Under the pieces are notes generated by a model. It was not told the origin of the DNA, did not search any database, and was given only the letters and a program-made list of their open reading frames with translations. Shown here in pieces: positions 42,461 through 51,037 of a stretch of 64,000 bases of DNA. The stretch comes from an uncultured Acetatifactor sp. (GTDB taxonomy: Bacteria; Bacillota; Clostridia; Lachnospirales; Lachnospiraceae), in assembly GCA_910589035.1 (NCBI GenBank), contig CAJUSI010000010.1:7346-71345 (forward strand). Direction: 5' to 3'. A program made the position numbers and the translations under genes. Numbering within the stretch: position 1 is the stretch's first letter; the number at the start of each line of letters is the position of its first letter.

Positions 42461-43915
42461 ATGAACTATAAAATGATGGGAAGATTCATTGGCAAAATAC
42501 TGATAGTGGAGGCGGTTTTTCTGGTTCCGGCCATGCTGATCAGTCTGTGGGAGAGAGAGTTTACCGCGGTTGCGGCCTTTATGTGGAGTCTGGGGGCGAT
42601 CATGGCGGTGTCCGGCCTGCTGCTGCTGCTCAGCCGCGGCTCCCAGAATAAATTCTATGCCAAGGAGGGGCTGGTCTGTGTGGGCATGAGCTGGCTTTTT
42701 ATGAGTCTGCTGGGATGCCTGCCTTTTTGCATTTCCGGGGTAATCCCCAATTATGTGGATGCTTTCTTTGAGATTGTATCCGGTTTTACCACTACGGGAG
42801 CCTCCATTCTGCCCCAGGTGGAGGGGCTTCCAAAGGGGATTCTCTATTGGAGAAGCTTCAGCCACTGGCTGGGGGGCATGGGGGTACTGGTGTTTCTGCT
42901 GGCGATTTCTTCCATGGGCGGAAGTGATAACGGATATACCATGCATCTGCTCAGAGCGGAGAGCCCGGGGCCCAATGTGGGTAAGCTGGTGCCGAAGATG
43001 CGGAAGACCGCCGGCATTCTGTATCTGATTTATATCCTGCTGACGATTTTGGATATCGTTTTCCTGCTGCTTGGCGGGATGAGCCTGTTCGAGGCTGTCT
43101 GCACCGCCTTCGGCACGGTGGGGACGGGGGGATTCGGGATCCGCAATGACAGCATGGCAAGCTACAGCCCCTATATTCAAAATGTGTGCACGATATTCAT
43201 GATGCTCTGCGGAGTGAATTTTACCTGCTTCTATCTTCTGCTGATCAGGCAGTTTAAAGCCGTGTTCCGGGACGAGGAGCTGAAGCTGTATCTGGGCATA
43301 ATGGCGGGCAGTATCCTGCTGATTACCCTGAACCTGAAGGGGTTCTACGACACATTGGGAGAGACTCTGCGCCATGCGGCCTTCCAGGTGGCGACCATCA
43401 TGACCACCACAGGGTTTGCCACGACGGATTATGAGCTGTGGCCGGGATTTTCTAAGGCGATATTGCTCTGTCTGATGATAATCGGCGCCAGTGCCGGCAG
43501 CACGGGCGGCGGATTCAAATGCGGCAGAGCGCTTCTGGTAATCAAGAGCCTGTTCAGAAGTGTACGGAAGATCACGCATCCCCAGAAGGTGCAGGTGGTG
43601 CGGGTCAACGGGCAGCCCATAGGGGAGAAGGTGCTGCAGAACACCAATGCCTATCTGGCTGCATATGCGATTATGACGGTGGGAAGCTTCCTGCTGATAT
43701 CCGTGGACGGATTTTCCATCACCACCAATTTCTCAGCGGTGCTGGCCTGTTTTAACAATATCGGACCCGGTTTTGATGCTGTGGGCCCCACCTGCAATTA
43801 TGCGGCCTACAGCATGTTCTCCAAGCTTGTGCTGAGCCTTGACATGCTGGCGGGGAGACTGGAGATTTTCCCGGTGCTGGTGATGTTTTCCAGAACCACC
43901 TGGAAGCATCGGTGA
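42461..43915 (+). CDS. trkH: Trk potassium uptake channel protein TrkH
   Basis: The 484-residue membrane protein has the four-fold pore repeats of the TrkH/KtrB family, with selectivity loops FTTTGASIL, FGTVGTGGFGIR, MTTTGFATTDYELW and FNNIGPGFDAVGPT. It ends with SRTTWKHR. Together with TrkA it imports potassium. AGAGGCGG precedes the ATG. Confidence 0.95.
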   Translation: MNYKMMGRFIGKILIVEAVFLVPAMLISLWEREFTAVAAFMWSLGAIMAVSGLLLLLSRGSQNKFYAKEGLVCVGMSWLFMSLLGCLPFCISGVIPNYVDAFFEIVSGFTTTGASILPQVEGLPKGILYWRSFSHWLGGMGVLVFLLAISSMGGSDNGYTMHLLRAESPGPNVGKLVPKMRKTAGILYLIYILLTILDIVFLLLGGMSLFEAVCTAFGTVGTGGFGIRNDSMASYSPYIQNVCTIFMMLCGVNFTCFYLLLIRQFKAVFRDEELKLYLGIMAGSILLITLNLKGFYDTLGETLRHAAFQVATIMTTTGFATTDYELWPGFSKAILLCLMIIGASAGSTGGGFKCGRALLVIKSLFRSVRKITHPQKVQVVRVNGQPIGEKVLQNTNAYLAAYAIMTVGSFLLISVDGFSITTNFSAVLACFNNIGPGFDAVGPTCNYAAYSMFSKLVLSLDMLAGRLEIFPVLVMFSRTTWKHR

Positions 43916-43997
43916 ATTCCGCGGCGGCCGCGAACGGTGATGCATGCGGTAAGCGTTCGGGCCGGATCGGAGATAGGACGGACAGGGGAGGTGCCGG

Positions 43998-45329
43998 ATG
44001 GAACAGCTTTCTTTATTTGACATACAGACGGACGAGGTGCCCGGCGCAGGAATGGCGCCCCTGGCAGACAGGATGCGCCCTCAAAATCTGGAGGAGTATA
44101 TCGGGCAGAAGCATCTGTTGGGAGAAGGGAAGATCCTGCGCCAGATGCTGGAGCGGGATATGATCGCCTCCATGATCTTCTGGGGGCCTCCGGGAGTGGG
44201 GAAGACGACGCTGGCGAGAATCATTGCCAGCCGCACCAAATCCGAATTCGTGAATTTCAGCGCGGTGACCAGCGGCATCAGAGAGATAAAGGAGATCATG
44301 AAGCAGGCTGAGGAACGCCGGTTCTGCGGTGTGCGCACGGTGGTATTCGTGGATGAGATCCATCGCTTTAACAAAGCCCAGCAGGACGCCTTCCTTCCCT
44401 ATGTGGAAAAGGGCAGCATTATCCTCATCGGGGCCACCACGGAGAATCCTTCCTTTGAAATCAATGCGGCGCTTCTGTCCCGCTGCAGGGTATTTGTCCT
44501 GAAGGAGCTGGGTACGGAGGACCTGCAGGAGCTGCTTACCCGCGTGCTGAAGGACAGGAGGGGATTCGGGGGCACCACGGTTCACATGGAGGCGGAGCTG
44601 CTTTCCGTCATGGCAGCCTTTGCCAATGGGGATGCCCGCATGGCGCTGAATACACTGGAGACGGCGGTGCTGAACGGGGAGATCTCCCCGGACGGTTCCA
44701 TTACGGTGACAAGACAGCTTCTGGAGCAGTGCATGGGGAAAAAGACCCTGCTGTACGACAGGAAGGGAGAGGAGCATTATAATCTGATCTCCGCCCTGCA
44801 TAAGTCCATGCGGAATTCCGATCCCGATGCTGCGGTATACTGGCTGGCCAGGATGCTGGAGGCCGGGGAGGATCCCCTCTTTATTGCCAGACGCCTGATC
44901 CGCTTTGCCAGCGAGGACATCGGACTGGCGGACAGCCGGGCCCTGCAGCTGGCCGTGGCCGCCTATCAGGCCTGCCATTTTAACGGGATGCCGGAATGCA
45001 ATCTGAATCTGGCACAGACGGTGATTTACCTGTCCCTGGCGCCCCGGTCCAATGCGGTGTACCGGGCCTATGAAACCGCTAAGGAAGATGCTCTCACGCA
45101 GCTCTCCGAGCCGGTTCCCCTGGTGATCCGCAATGCGCCCACACAGCTCATGGAGGAGCTTCACTATGGGGAAGGCTATATCTACGCCCATGACACGGAG
45201 GAGAAAATCGCCCGTATGACCTGCCTGCCGGAAAGCCTGAAGGACCGGAGATATTATCTGCCCACGCAGGAGGGCGAAGAGGGCGGATGGAAGGAAAGGC
45301 TGGAGCGGAGCAGGGAGCTCAGCAGGTAA
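43998..45329 (+). CDS. rarA: Replication-associated recombination protein RarA (MgsA family)
   Basis: RarA is an AAA ATPase that acts at stalled replication forks. The 443-residue protein has APLADRMRPQNLEEYIGQKH, Walker A GPPGVGKTTLARI, Walker B VVFVDEIHRFNKAQQDAFLP, sensor 1 GATTENPSFEIN and the C-terminal tetramerisation part with LYDRKGEEHYNLISALHKSM. ATG 43998 follows GGGGAGG. Confidence 0.94.
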   Translation: MEQLSLFDIQTDEVPGAGMAPLADRMRPQNLEEYIGQKHLLGEGKILRQMLERDMIASMIFWGPPGVGKTTLARIIASRTKSEFVNFSAVTSGIREIKEIMKQAEERRFCGVRTVVFVDEIHRFNKAQQDAFLPYVEKGSIILIGATTENPSFEINAALLSRCRVFVLKELGTEDLQELLTRVLKDRRGFGGTTVHMEAELLSVMAAFANGDARMALNTLETAVLNGEISPDGSITVTRQLLEQCMGKKTLLYDRKGEEHYNLISALHKSMRNSDPDAAVYWLARMLEAGEDPLFIARRLIRFASEDIGLADSRALQLAVAAYQACHFNGMPECNLNLAQTVIYLSLAPRSNAVYRAYETAKEDALTQLSEPVPLVIRNAPTQLMEELHYGEGYIYAHDTEEKIARMTCLPESLKDRRYYLPTQEGEEGGWKERLERSRELSR

Positions 45330-45378
45330 GGTTCCGGCCTGTCCGGGTCAGGCAGTATTCAGCGCTATACAGTATAAT
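45330..45378. repeat. Fused fragments of repeat families D (inverted) and C
   Basis: GGTTCCGGCCTGTCCGGGTC-AGG (45330-45352) is the reverse complement of the family D start. It is joined directly to GGCAGTATTCAGCGCTATAC (45351-45370) and AGTATAAT, the right end of family C as at 28441-28466. The TATAAT so provided lies 38 bp before the next gene and may serve as its -10 box. Confidence 0.65.
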
Positions 45379-45414
45379 CAGGCTTTTTAACTGAAGTACA
45401 GAGAGGATAAAGCT

Positions 45415-46719
45415 ATGGATATGTTACAAAAGGCAATAGAAGAAATTACATATTTCAGTGATATTTTTCCGGAAGAGGAATTTCAGGTCATTACAGCGAA
45501 TAAAGAGGAGGCGGTTCCATATCTGCGGGAGGCTGTGGAATATGTATTGCGCAATAGGACAGAACTGGAGGAAGACTATCAGCTTTACTTTTATGCCATA
45601 TATCTTTTGGCGGAATTTGGGGACAGGGAGAGCTTTCCGAGGATTGTGGAGCTTGCCTCTCTGCCTGACAGGGAGGCGGATGCGCTGCTTGGAGACTGCA
45701 TTACTTCGGATTTGTCCGACATACTTTACAATACCTTTGACGGCAATCTGGAGCTGTTGGAAAGGACTATAAAAAATGCAGATGTGAACGTATATGTGAG
45801 AGCGGCCATGCTGGATGTAGTGGGACAGCTGTATCTGGACGGAATTTTGCAGGAAGGAGAGTGGAAGGATTTTTTACGGCAGAATGTGTATTGTGGAAGG
45901 GAGTATGACTATCTTTATGACGCGGTGGGCTGTATGCTGTGCCAATGCCATTTTTATGACATGCTTCCGGAAATCCGTTACATGTTTGAAAATAATCTTT
46001 TGGACGAAATATCGATGGGAAAGTATGATTCCTATGTGGATGCCATGTTTGAATACAGGGAGAACGAAAAAGCTTTTTGCAGGGATTCCTTTTACGCCGC
46101 AGATACTCTGCGGGGATGGGCAATGTTTAGGGAAGAGCCGGAGAAGGAAGCAGCTGATAAAAAAGACTTCGCTAAAATGCTCTGTAAGCTGGATAAGGAA
46201 CGGGGGAATCCGGGCAGAAGGGTGAAAACCGGAAGAAATGATCCCTGTCCCTGCGGAAGCGGAAAGAAATATAAATTCTGCTGTCTGAATAAGCCCGCAG
46301 ATGAAATGGATTTGATCGAAAGTCTGGAAGAACGCGGCAAATGTCTGAAATCCTATCCCTATACAGGACAGGAAAGAGTGGAGGGCAGGATATACCTTGC
46401 GGATTATTTCGACGAGGTCAGTATTGAAATTGATAAGATTCTGTATCTGGCCCTGATGAATCGGCCGGCCTTTATCTGGAATAGAAACAAACCGGCGGAA
46501 GAAAAGAGGATGAGGGAGTATCTGTACCTTGCCTATCAAAAGCTGGCGGCAAGGATGAAGGAGGAGCAGATCCGGACTTTTGCCGAATATGATGAAAAAT
46601 ATAGTATCCATTACCGCTGCGAAGAGTGGACGGACAGCTTGTGTGAGCTTTTGAAGAAGAACTATGAAATCGAGAAATATAATGAGGTCGCCGGATTTAT
46701 TGCTGAGAGGAACAGGTGA
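45415..46719 (+). CDS. SEC-C metal-binding motif protein, unknown function
   Basis: The 434-residue protein has a helical-repeat-like N-terminal half (YLREAVEYVLRNRTELEEDY, LLAEFGDRESFPRIVELASL) and a SEC-C zinc motif GRNDPCPCGSGKKYKFCC at about residues 277-294. A C-terminal helical part follows. SEC-C motifs are found in SecA and in many stand-alone bacterial proteins of unknown role. It starts an accessory island after rarA. Codon use looks more AT-rich than in rarA. Confidence 0.75.
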   Translation: MDMLQKAIEEITYFSDIFPEEEFQVITANKEEAVPYLREAVEYVLRNRTELEEDYQLYFYAIYLLAEFGDRESFPRIVELASLPDREADALLGDCITSDLSDILYNTFDGNLELLERTIKNADVNVYVRAAMLDVVGQLYLDGILQEGEWKDFLRQNVYCGREYDYLYDAVGCMLCQCHFYDMLPEIRYMFENNLLDEISMGKYDSYVDAMFEYRENEKAFCRDSFYAADTLRGWAMFREEPEKEAADKKDFAKMLCKLDKERGNPGRRVKTGRNDPCPCGSGKKYKFCCLNKPADEMDLIESLEERGKCLKSYPYTGQERVEGRIYLADYFDEVSIEIDKILYLALMNRPAFIWNRNKPAEEKRMREYLYLAYQKLAARMKEEQIRTFAEYDEKYSIHYRCEEWTDSLCELLKKNYEIEKYNEVAGFIAERNR

Positions 46720-46750
46720 TTTTGCGGGGCTGTTTCATATTATTTTTCTG

Positions 46751-46822
46751 TTGACAAAAAGAATCATATAAGGTACAATTTGATATAAATAATGTACCTT
46801 ATATGATTCTTTTTGTAAAGGA
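46751..46822. promoter_or_regulatory. Promoter inside a perfect 23-bp inverted repeat
   Basis: Arms at 46754-46776 and 46794-46816 are exact reverse complements, separated by 17 bp. The left arm carries a near-consensus sigma-A promoter reading right: TTGACA (46751-46756), 17 bp, TACAAT (46774-46779). By symmetry the right arm carries TTTACA, 17 bp, TACATT reading left, toward the SEC-C gene. AAAGGAGG (46817-46824) follows at once. The arrangement suits a large operator or face-to-face promoters; the XRE protein at 47565 is a candidate regulator. Confidence 0.75.
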
Positions 46823-46834
46823 GGAAGGAATAGA

Positions 46835-47548
46835 TTGAATGAAGGAATAGAGGTATTCTTAAACGGAGGAGAAAAGGAAGGAAGAAAACCGGAAAAGCTG
46901 ATCAGGAGAATTGACAGCTTTCTGCTGGATTACGGGCTTGCATACAGCGGTGTCAGGAACCTGTACATACCGACAGAGGCGGCCGGCAGGGATCATGCGG
47001 TATTCGCCGCGTGCGATGCCTTGAAGAAAGCAGACTGGCTGAAGGACGGGCTGGCGTATGTCTCTGTCATGAACCAGACGGATGTATGTCCGCTGGAGCA
47101 GATAAGGCCGGACGATATGTCGGAACCCTCCGCGGCAAAACTGGCTTATTATGAGGAATATTACAGGTCCTCCCGCGAGCTGGCCCACGGAATCGTAGTG
47201 GATGAGGAGAGAAAGCTGAGGGATGGATATATTTCCTATCTTCTTGCCGGGAAATATGGGATCCGCCCGGATATTTACGAAGCGCTTGCGGGCAGCCCTC
47301 TGAGGAAAGTGGTTAAGGGACGTCATGCGGTGCAGGACGGGGGGACATGGAGGATAAAGAAGGGCAGAAGGTATTCCTGGACATACTCTCTTAAGGCGCC
47401 GGTAGTCCCCGGTGACATCTTAAAGGTGCGCACGAAAAAGGGACAGATGTATATGTGTGTGGAGCAAATTGCGTATGTGACGGGAGAGGAGTTCTGCGCT
47501 GATTACTCTGCCGTTATTAAGCATATGAAAAAGCGTTTAAAAATATAG
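46835..47548 (+). CDS. ParB-like domain protein, unknown function
   Basis: The 237-residue protein has a middle part resembling a ParB/sulfiredoxin-like nuclease fold: CPLEQIRPDDMSEPSAAKLA, YYRSSRELAHGIVVDEERKL and RDGYISYLLAGKYGI. The C-terminal part (VVKGRHAVQDGGTWRIKKGR, RYSWTYSLKAPVVPGDILKV) looks like a small beta domain. The start is TTG 46835, about 10 bp after AAAGGAGG; the nearby ATG is out of frame. It is driven by the inverted-repeat promoter and followed 16 bp later by an XRE gene, so the two are an operon. Confidence 0.65.
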   Translation: MNEGIEVFLNGGEKEGRKPEKLIRRIDSFLLDYGLAYSGVRNLYIPTEAAGRDHAVFAACDALKKADWLKDGLAYVSVMNQTDVCPLEQIRPDDMSEPSAAKLAYYEEYYRSSRELAHGIVVDEERKLRDGYISYLLAGKYGIRPDIYEALAGSPLRKVVKGRHAVQDGGTWRIKKGRRYSWTYSLKAPVVPGDILKVRTKKGQMYMCVEQIAYVTGEEFCADYSAVIKHMKKRLKI

Positions 47549-47564
47549 GGGGAAACAGAAGAAC

Positions 47565-47837
47565 ATGGGACGCGGAATGGATTATATTTATTTGGCCGAC
47601 GACCAGAAGACATTGATAGAGGTATGCCAGAGGGATACGCGTAAGAATGTGGTGGCGCAATACGTCCGGATCAGGAAAGAGAAGGGGATTACGCAGGCAG
47701 AGCTGGCCAGGCGCACCGGGATTCCGCGGACGAATATTACACGGTTTGAAAGCGGCGGTTATAATCCGTCATTGGAAATGATGGTGCGGATTGCGGCGGC
47801 GCTGGGCATGAAGCTGCAGATTGATTTGGTGGAGTGA
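47565..47837 (+). CDS. XRE-family transcriptional regulator
   Basis: The 90-residue protein has a C-terminal Cro/CI-type helix-turn-helix (YVRIRKEKGITQAELARRTG, IPRTNITRFESGGYNPSLEM). The N-terminal part, DYIYLADDQKTLIEVCQRDT, is like HigA-type regulators. It may control the upstream inverted-repeat promoter. Its 3' end overlaps the following nuclease-like frame. Confidence 0.85.
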   Translation: MGRGMDYIYLADDQKTLIEVCQRDTRKNVVAQYVRIRKEKGITQAELARRTGIPRTNITRFESGGYNPSLEMMVRIAAALGMKLQIDLVE

Positions 47838-48624
47838 ATGGGCCGGAAGCATAAAGGATGAATATGAACTGAAATTGACAAATCTGGAAGTTCAGGTGAT
47901 GCTTGAGAGGCTGATAGAGGGATGGTTTGGAAGGTGCAGCTATGTCAATAATCCATTTTTGAAAGCATTGCTTCTGGGAGACTTGAAAGCGATGAATACC
48001 TATGTGAATAAGGTGGTTCTGCAGACATTCAGCTGCTTTGATACAGGGGCCGACGCTTCGGCGCAGGAGCCGGAACAATGCGAAGCGGATGCATCACATT
48101 GTTACCATGGTTTTGTGCTGGGGATGATGGTGGAGCTGGCAGACAAGTATGTGCTGACTTCTAACCGCGAGAGAGGATTCGGCAGGTATGATGTGATGCT
48201 GGAGCCAAGGCAGGAAAATGAAATCCCGCACATTTCAGGTCTGGAAGCAGCTGCCAATAATCGCGAAAGAGATGCGATAAAAAATAATCGCGAAAGAGAT
48301 GCGATTATTATAGAATTTAAGGTGCAGTACTCGGATATGGAAGCGGAGCTGGCTGATACGGTGAAGGAAGCGCTGAAGCAGATTGAGGAAAAACAGTATG
48401 AAGCCATATTGCGGGCAAGAGGTATTCCGGCAGAACAAATTAAAAAGTATGGCTTTGCATTCTGTGGGAAAAAGGTTCTGATTGGGAGAGCGCAGCCGGA
48501 TACCCTGTATGATTTCTATGTGGCGGGAAGAGGGCATAAGAAGATAAACTTTGGCAGTGTTATCTATCATCGGCAACAATGCCGCAGTGCGGCAGACGGG
48601 AAAGGCGCAGGGGGAACAGGTTAG
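47821..48624 (+). pseudogene. C-terminal PD-(D/E)XK nuclease half of a DUF1703-type protein
   Basis: The frame carries the second half of the AAA-ATPase/nuclease family: DEYELKLTNLEVQVMLERLI, EGWFGRCSYVNNPFLKALLL, CYHGFVLGMMVELADKYVLT, the catalytic GFGRYDVMLEP and IIIEFKV, and the tail IKKYGFAFCGKKVLIG. The ATPase half is missing. The only starts are TTG 47821 and similar weak codons without a ribosome binding site. An 8-9 residue tandem duplication (NNRERDAI twice, 48253-48302) sits right before the catalytic strand. The 3' end is fused to a stretch that copies part of spoIIID. Confidence 0.75.
48565..48615 (+). repeat. Remnant duplicate of the spoIIID helix-turn-helix region
   Basis: TATCATCGGCAACAATGCCG through CAGTGCGGCAGACGGGAAAG closely matches 48826-48876 inside spoIIID. 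Here it is read out of the spoIIID frame as the last residues of the nuclease fragment. It suggests that a copy of spoIIID was partly duplicated when the island inserted next to it. Confidence 0.7.
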
Positions 48625-48781
48625 TATCAGAACGATATTTAGGGCGTAGTGCTTTTTTGAGGTGAATGTCCCGGAATGGTTTATTATAGTTATAAAAAAG
48701 CCCAAACCAGCCCCCCAATCCAGTCATACCCTCCCCCAATCCCTCATACAATGGTAAAAAGTATTCTTGAGGGGTATTCCT

Positions 48782-49045
48782 TTGAAGGATTATATCGAAG
48801 AACGTGCCATCGGTATCGCCAATTATATCATCGACAACAATGCCACGGTGCGGCAGACGGCGAAAGCGTACGGGGTGAGTAAAAGTACGGTACATAAGGA
48901 CGTAACCGAACGCCTGGCTCAGGTCAACCCCGCTTTGGCGGCGGAAGCCAGGAAGGTGCTGGATGTAAACAAATCCGAACGGCACATCAGGGGAGGACTT
49001 GCTACAAAGGAAAAATATCTGCATCAGCAGAACGGTGCAATATGA
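48782..49045 (+). CDS. spoIIID: Sporulation transcriptional regulator SpoIIID
   Basis: SpoIIID is a mother-cell regulator of sporulation. The 87-residue protein matches the family along its length: LKDYIEERAIGIANYIIDNN, ATVRQTAKAYGVSKSTVHKD (the helix-turn-helix) and VTERLAQVNPALAAEARKVL. TTG 48782 is taken as start because GGGG (48771-48774) lies 7 bp upstream and the product then begins (M)KDYIEER, as in known SpoIIID. This supports a spore-forming host. Confidence 0.95.
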   Translation: MKDYIEERAIGIANYIIDNNATVRQTAKAYGVSKSTVHKDVTERLAQVNPALAAEARKVLDVNKSERHIRGGLATKEKYLHQQNGAI

Positions 49046-49356
49046 TAGAATTGGCCTCGGATTGCATCCTGCAGGAAATTTTTCCGGCAGGAGAACAGCT
49101 TCAGGAAAAGAGCGCAGCATAAAGGATTTTTGCGCGCAAATGCGCAGGGCAGAAGCAGCCGCACGGCGCATTTGCAGCGCAGAATTCCAGACTCGTCATT
49201 TCGGATCCATTTATTTTGCGCCAGCTATGCTTTTTTGAAGAAGCCCCGTCCCTTTCGCAGGCCAGCTTCATCCCTTTCGCAGGCCAGCTTCGTCCCTTTT
49301 GCAGGTAAGCCCCGTCCTTTCCTCAAGCCGGATCCGGTTTCCTTTTCAGGATAGCG
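49046..49356. repeat. 311-bp spacer with 22-bp tandem repeats
   Basis: CGTCCCTTTCGCAGGCCAGC-TT is repeated at a 22-bp period about three times (49248-49313), with the third unit diverged. At 49133-49186 GCAAATGCGC and GCGCATTTGC form a hairpin followed by AGCGCAGAA, resembling 2202-2299. No gene is apparent. Confidence 0.65.
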
Positions 49357-49710
49357 TCAGCTTTCCTGTTTATTTGCGGTAGCTACAATATTGCTGCCAA
49401 AGACATCGGCCAAAAGTATGTCTCCGATGGAAACGGGCAGGGACGCTGTGCAGGAATCGATCAGTTCCATGCAGTCCATCATTTTTTCCTTGGGAATGGG
49501 GCGGTCCGTTTTTACGGGCAATCTTTCCCCGTTATCGCAGCGCATGGTGGTGGTCAGTGTTCTCTCGGGATGGGTGATTTCAGCTTCCGCGTACGCGGCG
49601 CCTCTCCTGCAGGTATTGCCTGAAATCTCAGTAATTCGGGCTCCTTCCGACTTTACGGTGATGGAGCAGCCCATGGGACAAATGATACAGGTAATCTTTC
49701 GCTCAGTCAT
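49357..49710 (-). CDS. DUF1667 iron-sulfur-type protein
   Basis: The 117-residue protein has the DUF1667 Cys pattern (CIICPMGCSITV and a later GNTCRRGAAYA), which suits a small iron-sulfur or zinc site. In clostridia these proteins are encoded after two FAD oxidoreductases, as here, and probably complete an electron-transfer complex. It is the last gene of the leftward operon, 82 bp after the preceding gene. Confidence 0.9.
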   Translation of the reverse strand: MTERKITCIICPMGCSITVKSEGARITEISGNTCRRGAAYAEAEITHPERTLTTTMRCDNGERLPVKTDRPIPKEKMMDCMELIDSCTASLPVSIGDILLADVFGSNIVATANKQES

Positions 49711-49792
49711 GCTTCTGATTCCTCCAAGTTCAAATTCGGAGTAGAAACGGCTTTAATTTTAACTCCTGTGCCGGCTTCAATGCCTACTCCTA

Positions 49793-51037
49793 CTACAACT
49801 TCTGCTCCGGTTCCAGTTCCAGCTTCAGCTCCGCACCTTGGTGTAAAAATTCCTTTCTCATCCGGATGCTCTCCATTTCACCCGGTGTCATCCGGGGCTT
49901 CCTGGCGGTATAAATGACATTACCTCTGTCCAGGAGATTTAACCTGACATTCTGATATCTGTCTCTTACCCGGAAGAAGACGGTGAAATCCTCCGCCCGG
50001 GTAATTCGCTGGGGCACGGTGTAGCGTATCCGGCTGTCTACGGCAAGAGAAAGAGAAAGTTCCGGCTTCGGTTTCCGTTCCAGATAAGCTGCGGCGCTTC
50101 GGCCTGCGATCTCGGCTTCCTGGGACACAAAATCCACCAGATCATGGACATGGAGTACATTGCCGCAGGCAAAGATACCTTCCCGGGAGGTTTGCCGGTC
50201 CTGGTCCACCAGGGCGCCTCCGGTGACAGGATCCATCTCGATTCCCGCCATCAGGGAGAGCTCGTTTTCCGGAATCAGCCCCACGGACAGAAGCAGGGTA
50301 TCGCAGGGAATATATTCCCGGGTATCCTCCAAAGGTTTCCGGTTCTCATCCACCGCTGCGATGGTGACGCCCTCTATCCGCTTCCGGCCATGGATCTGCA
50401 CTACGGTATGGCTCAGCAGCAAAGGAATGTTAAAATCGCGGAGGCACTGCTCAATGTTCCTTGCCAGTCCGCCGGAATAGGGCATCAGCTCGCAAACGGC
50501 CTTTACTCTGGCGCCCTCCAGCGTCATGCGGCGGGCCATGATGAGCCCGATATCCCCGGAACCCAGGATCACGGCTTCCCTTCCGGGCAGACAGCCCTTC
50601 TGGTTCACCAGCTTCTGGGCGGTTCCTGCGCTGTAGATTCCCGCAGGGCGTGTGCCCGCAATGTTCAAAGCGCCCCTGGGCCGTTCTCTGCAACCCATGC
50701 AGAGGATAACGGCTCCGGCCTGGATGGAGAAAATGCCTTCCTCCTCATTGGCGGCTGTAATTATCCTGCCGGGGGTGACGGAGAGCACCATGGTTCGATA
50801 TTTTACGGGAATCCCCAGCTCCTGTATTATTTTTTCATATTTCCAGGCATATTCCGGCCCGGTAAGCTCCTCGCCGAAGCGGTGAAGCCCGAAGCCGTTG
50901 TGGATGCATTGCTGCAAGATTCCGCCCAGATGCTCGTCCCGCTCCAGCATGAGGATATCCCTGACTCCGCTTTCATAGGCCGCAACGGCGGCGCTCATTC
51001 CGGCGGGGCCGCCTCCGATGATAACCAAATCCGTCAT
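49793..51037 (-). CDS. FAD/NAD(P)-binding oxidoreductase (GlpB-like position)
   Basis: The 414-residue protein has an FAD fold (DLVIIGGGPAGMSAAVAAYE), a CMGCRERPRGALNIAGTRPA stretch, an NAD fold (AVILGSGDIGLIMARRMTLE) and GIFACGNVLHVHDLVDFVSQ. It is a pyridine-nucleotide-disulfide-type oxidoreductase of the class paired with GlpA-like dehydrogenases. Its start overlaps the stop of the upstream dehydrogenase by 4 bp, so the two are translationally coupled. Confidence 0.9.
   Translation of the reverse strand: MTDLVIIGGGPAGMSAAVAAYESGVRDILMLERDEHLGGILQQCIHNGFGLHRFGEELTGPEYAWKYEKIIQELGIPVKYRTMVLSVTPGRIITAANEEEGIFSIQAGAVILCMGCRERPRGALNIAGTRPAGIYSAGTAQKLVNQKGCLPGREAVILGSGDIGLIMARRMTLEGARVKAVCELMPYSGGLARNIEQCLRDFNIPLLLSHTVVQIHGRKRIEGVTIAAVDENRKPLEDTREYIPCDTLLLSVGLIPENELSLMAGIEMDPVTGGALVDQDRQTSREGIFACGNVLHVHDLVDFVSQEAEIAGRSAAAYLERKPKPELSLSLAVDSRIRYTVPQRITRAEDFTVFFRVRDRYQNVRLNLLDRGNVIYTARKPRMTPGEMESIRMRKEFLHQGAELKLELEPEQKL

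Noticed and set aside
49130..49354. Pro/Arg/Phe-rich small protein
   Set aside because: It is produced by the 22-bp tandem repeat and lacks a start signal.
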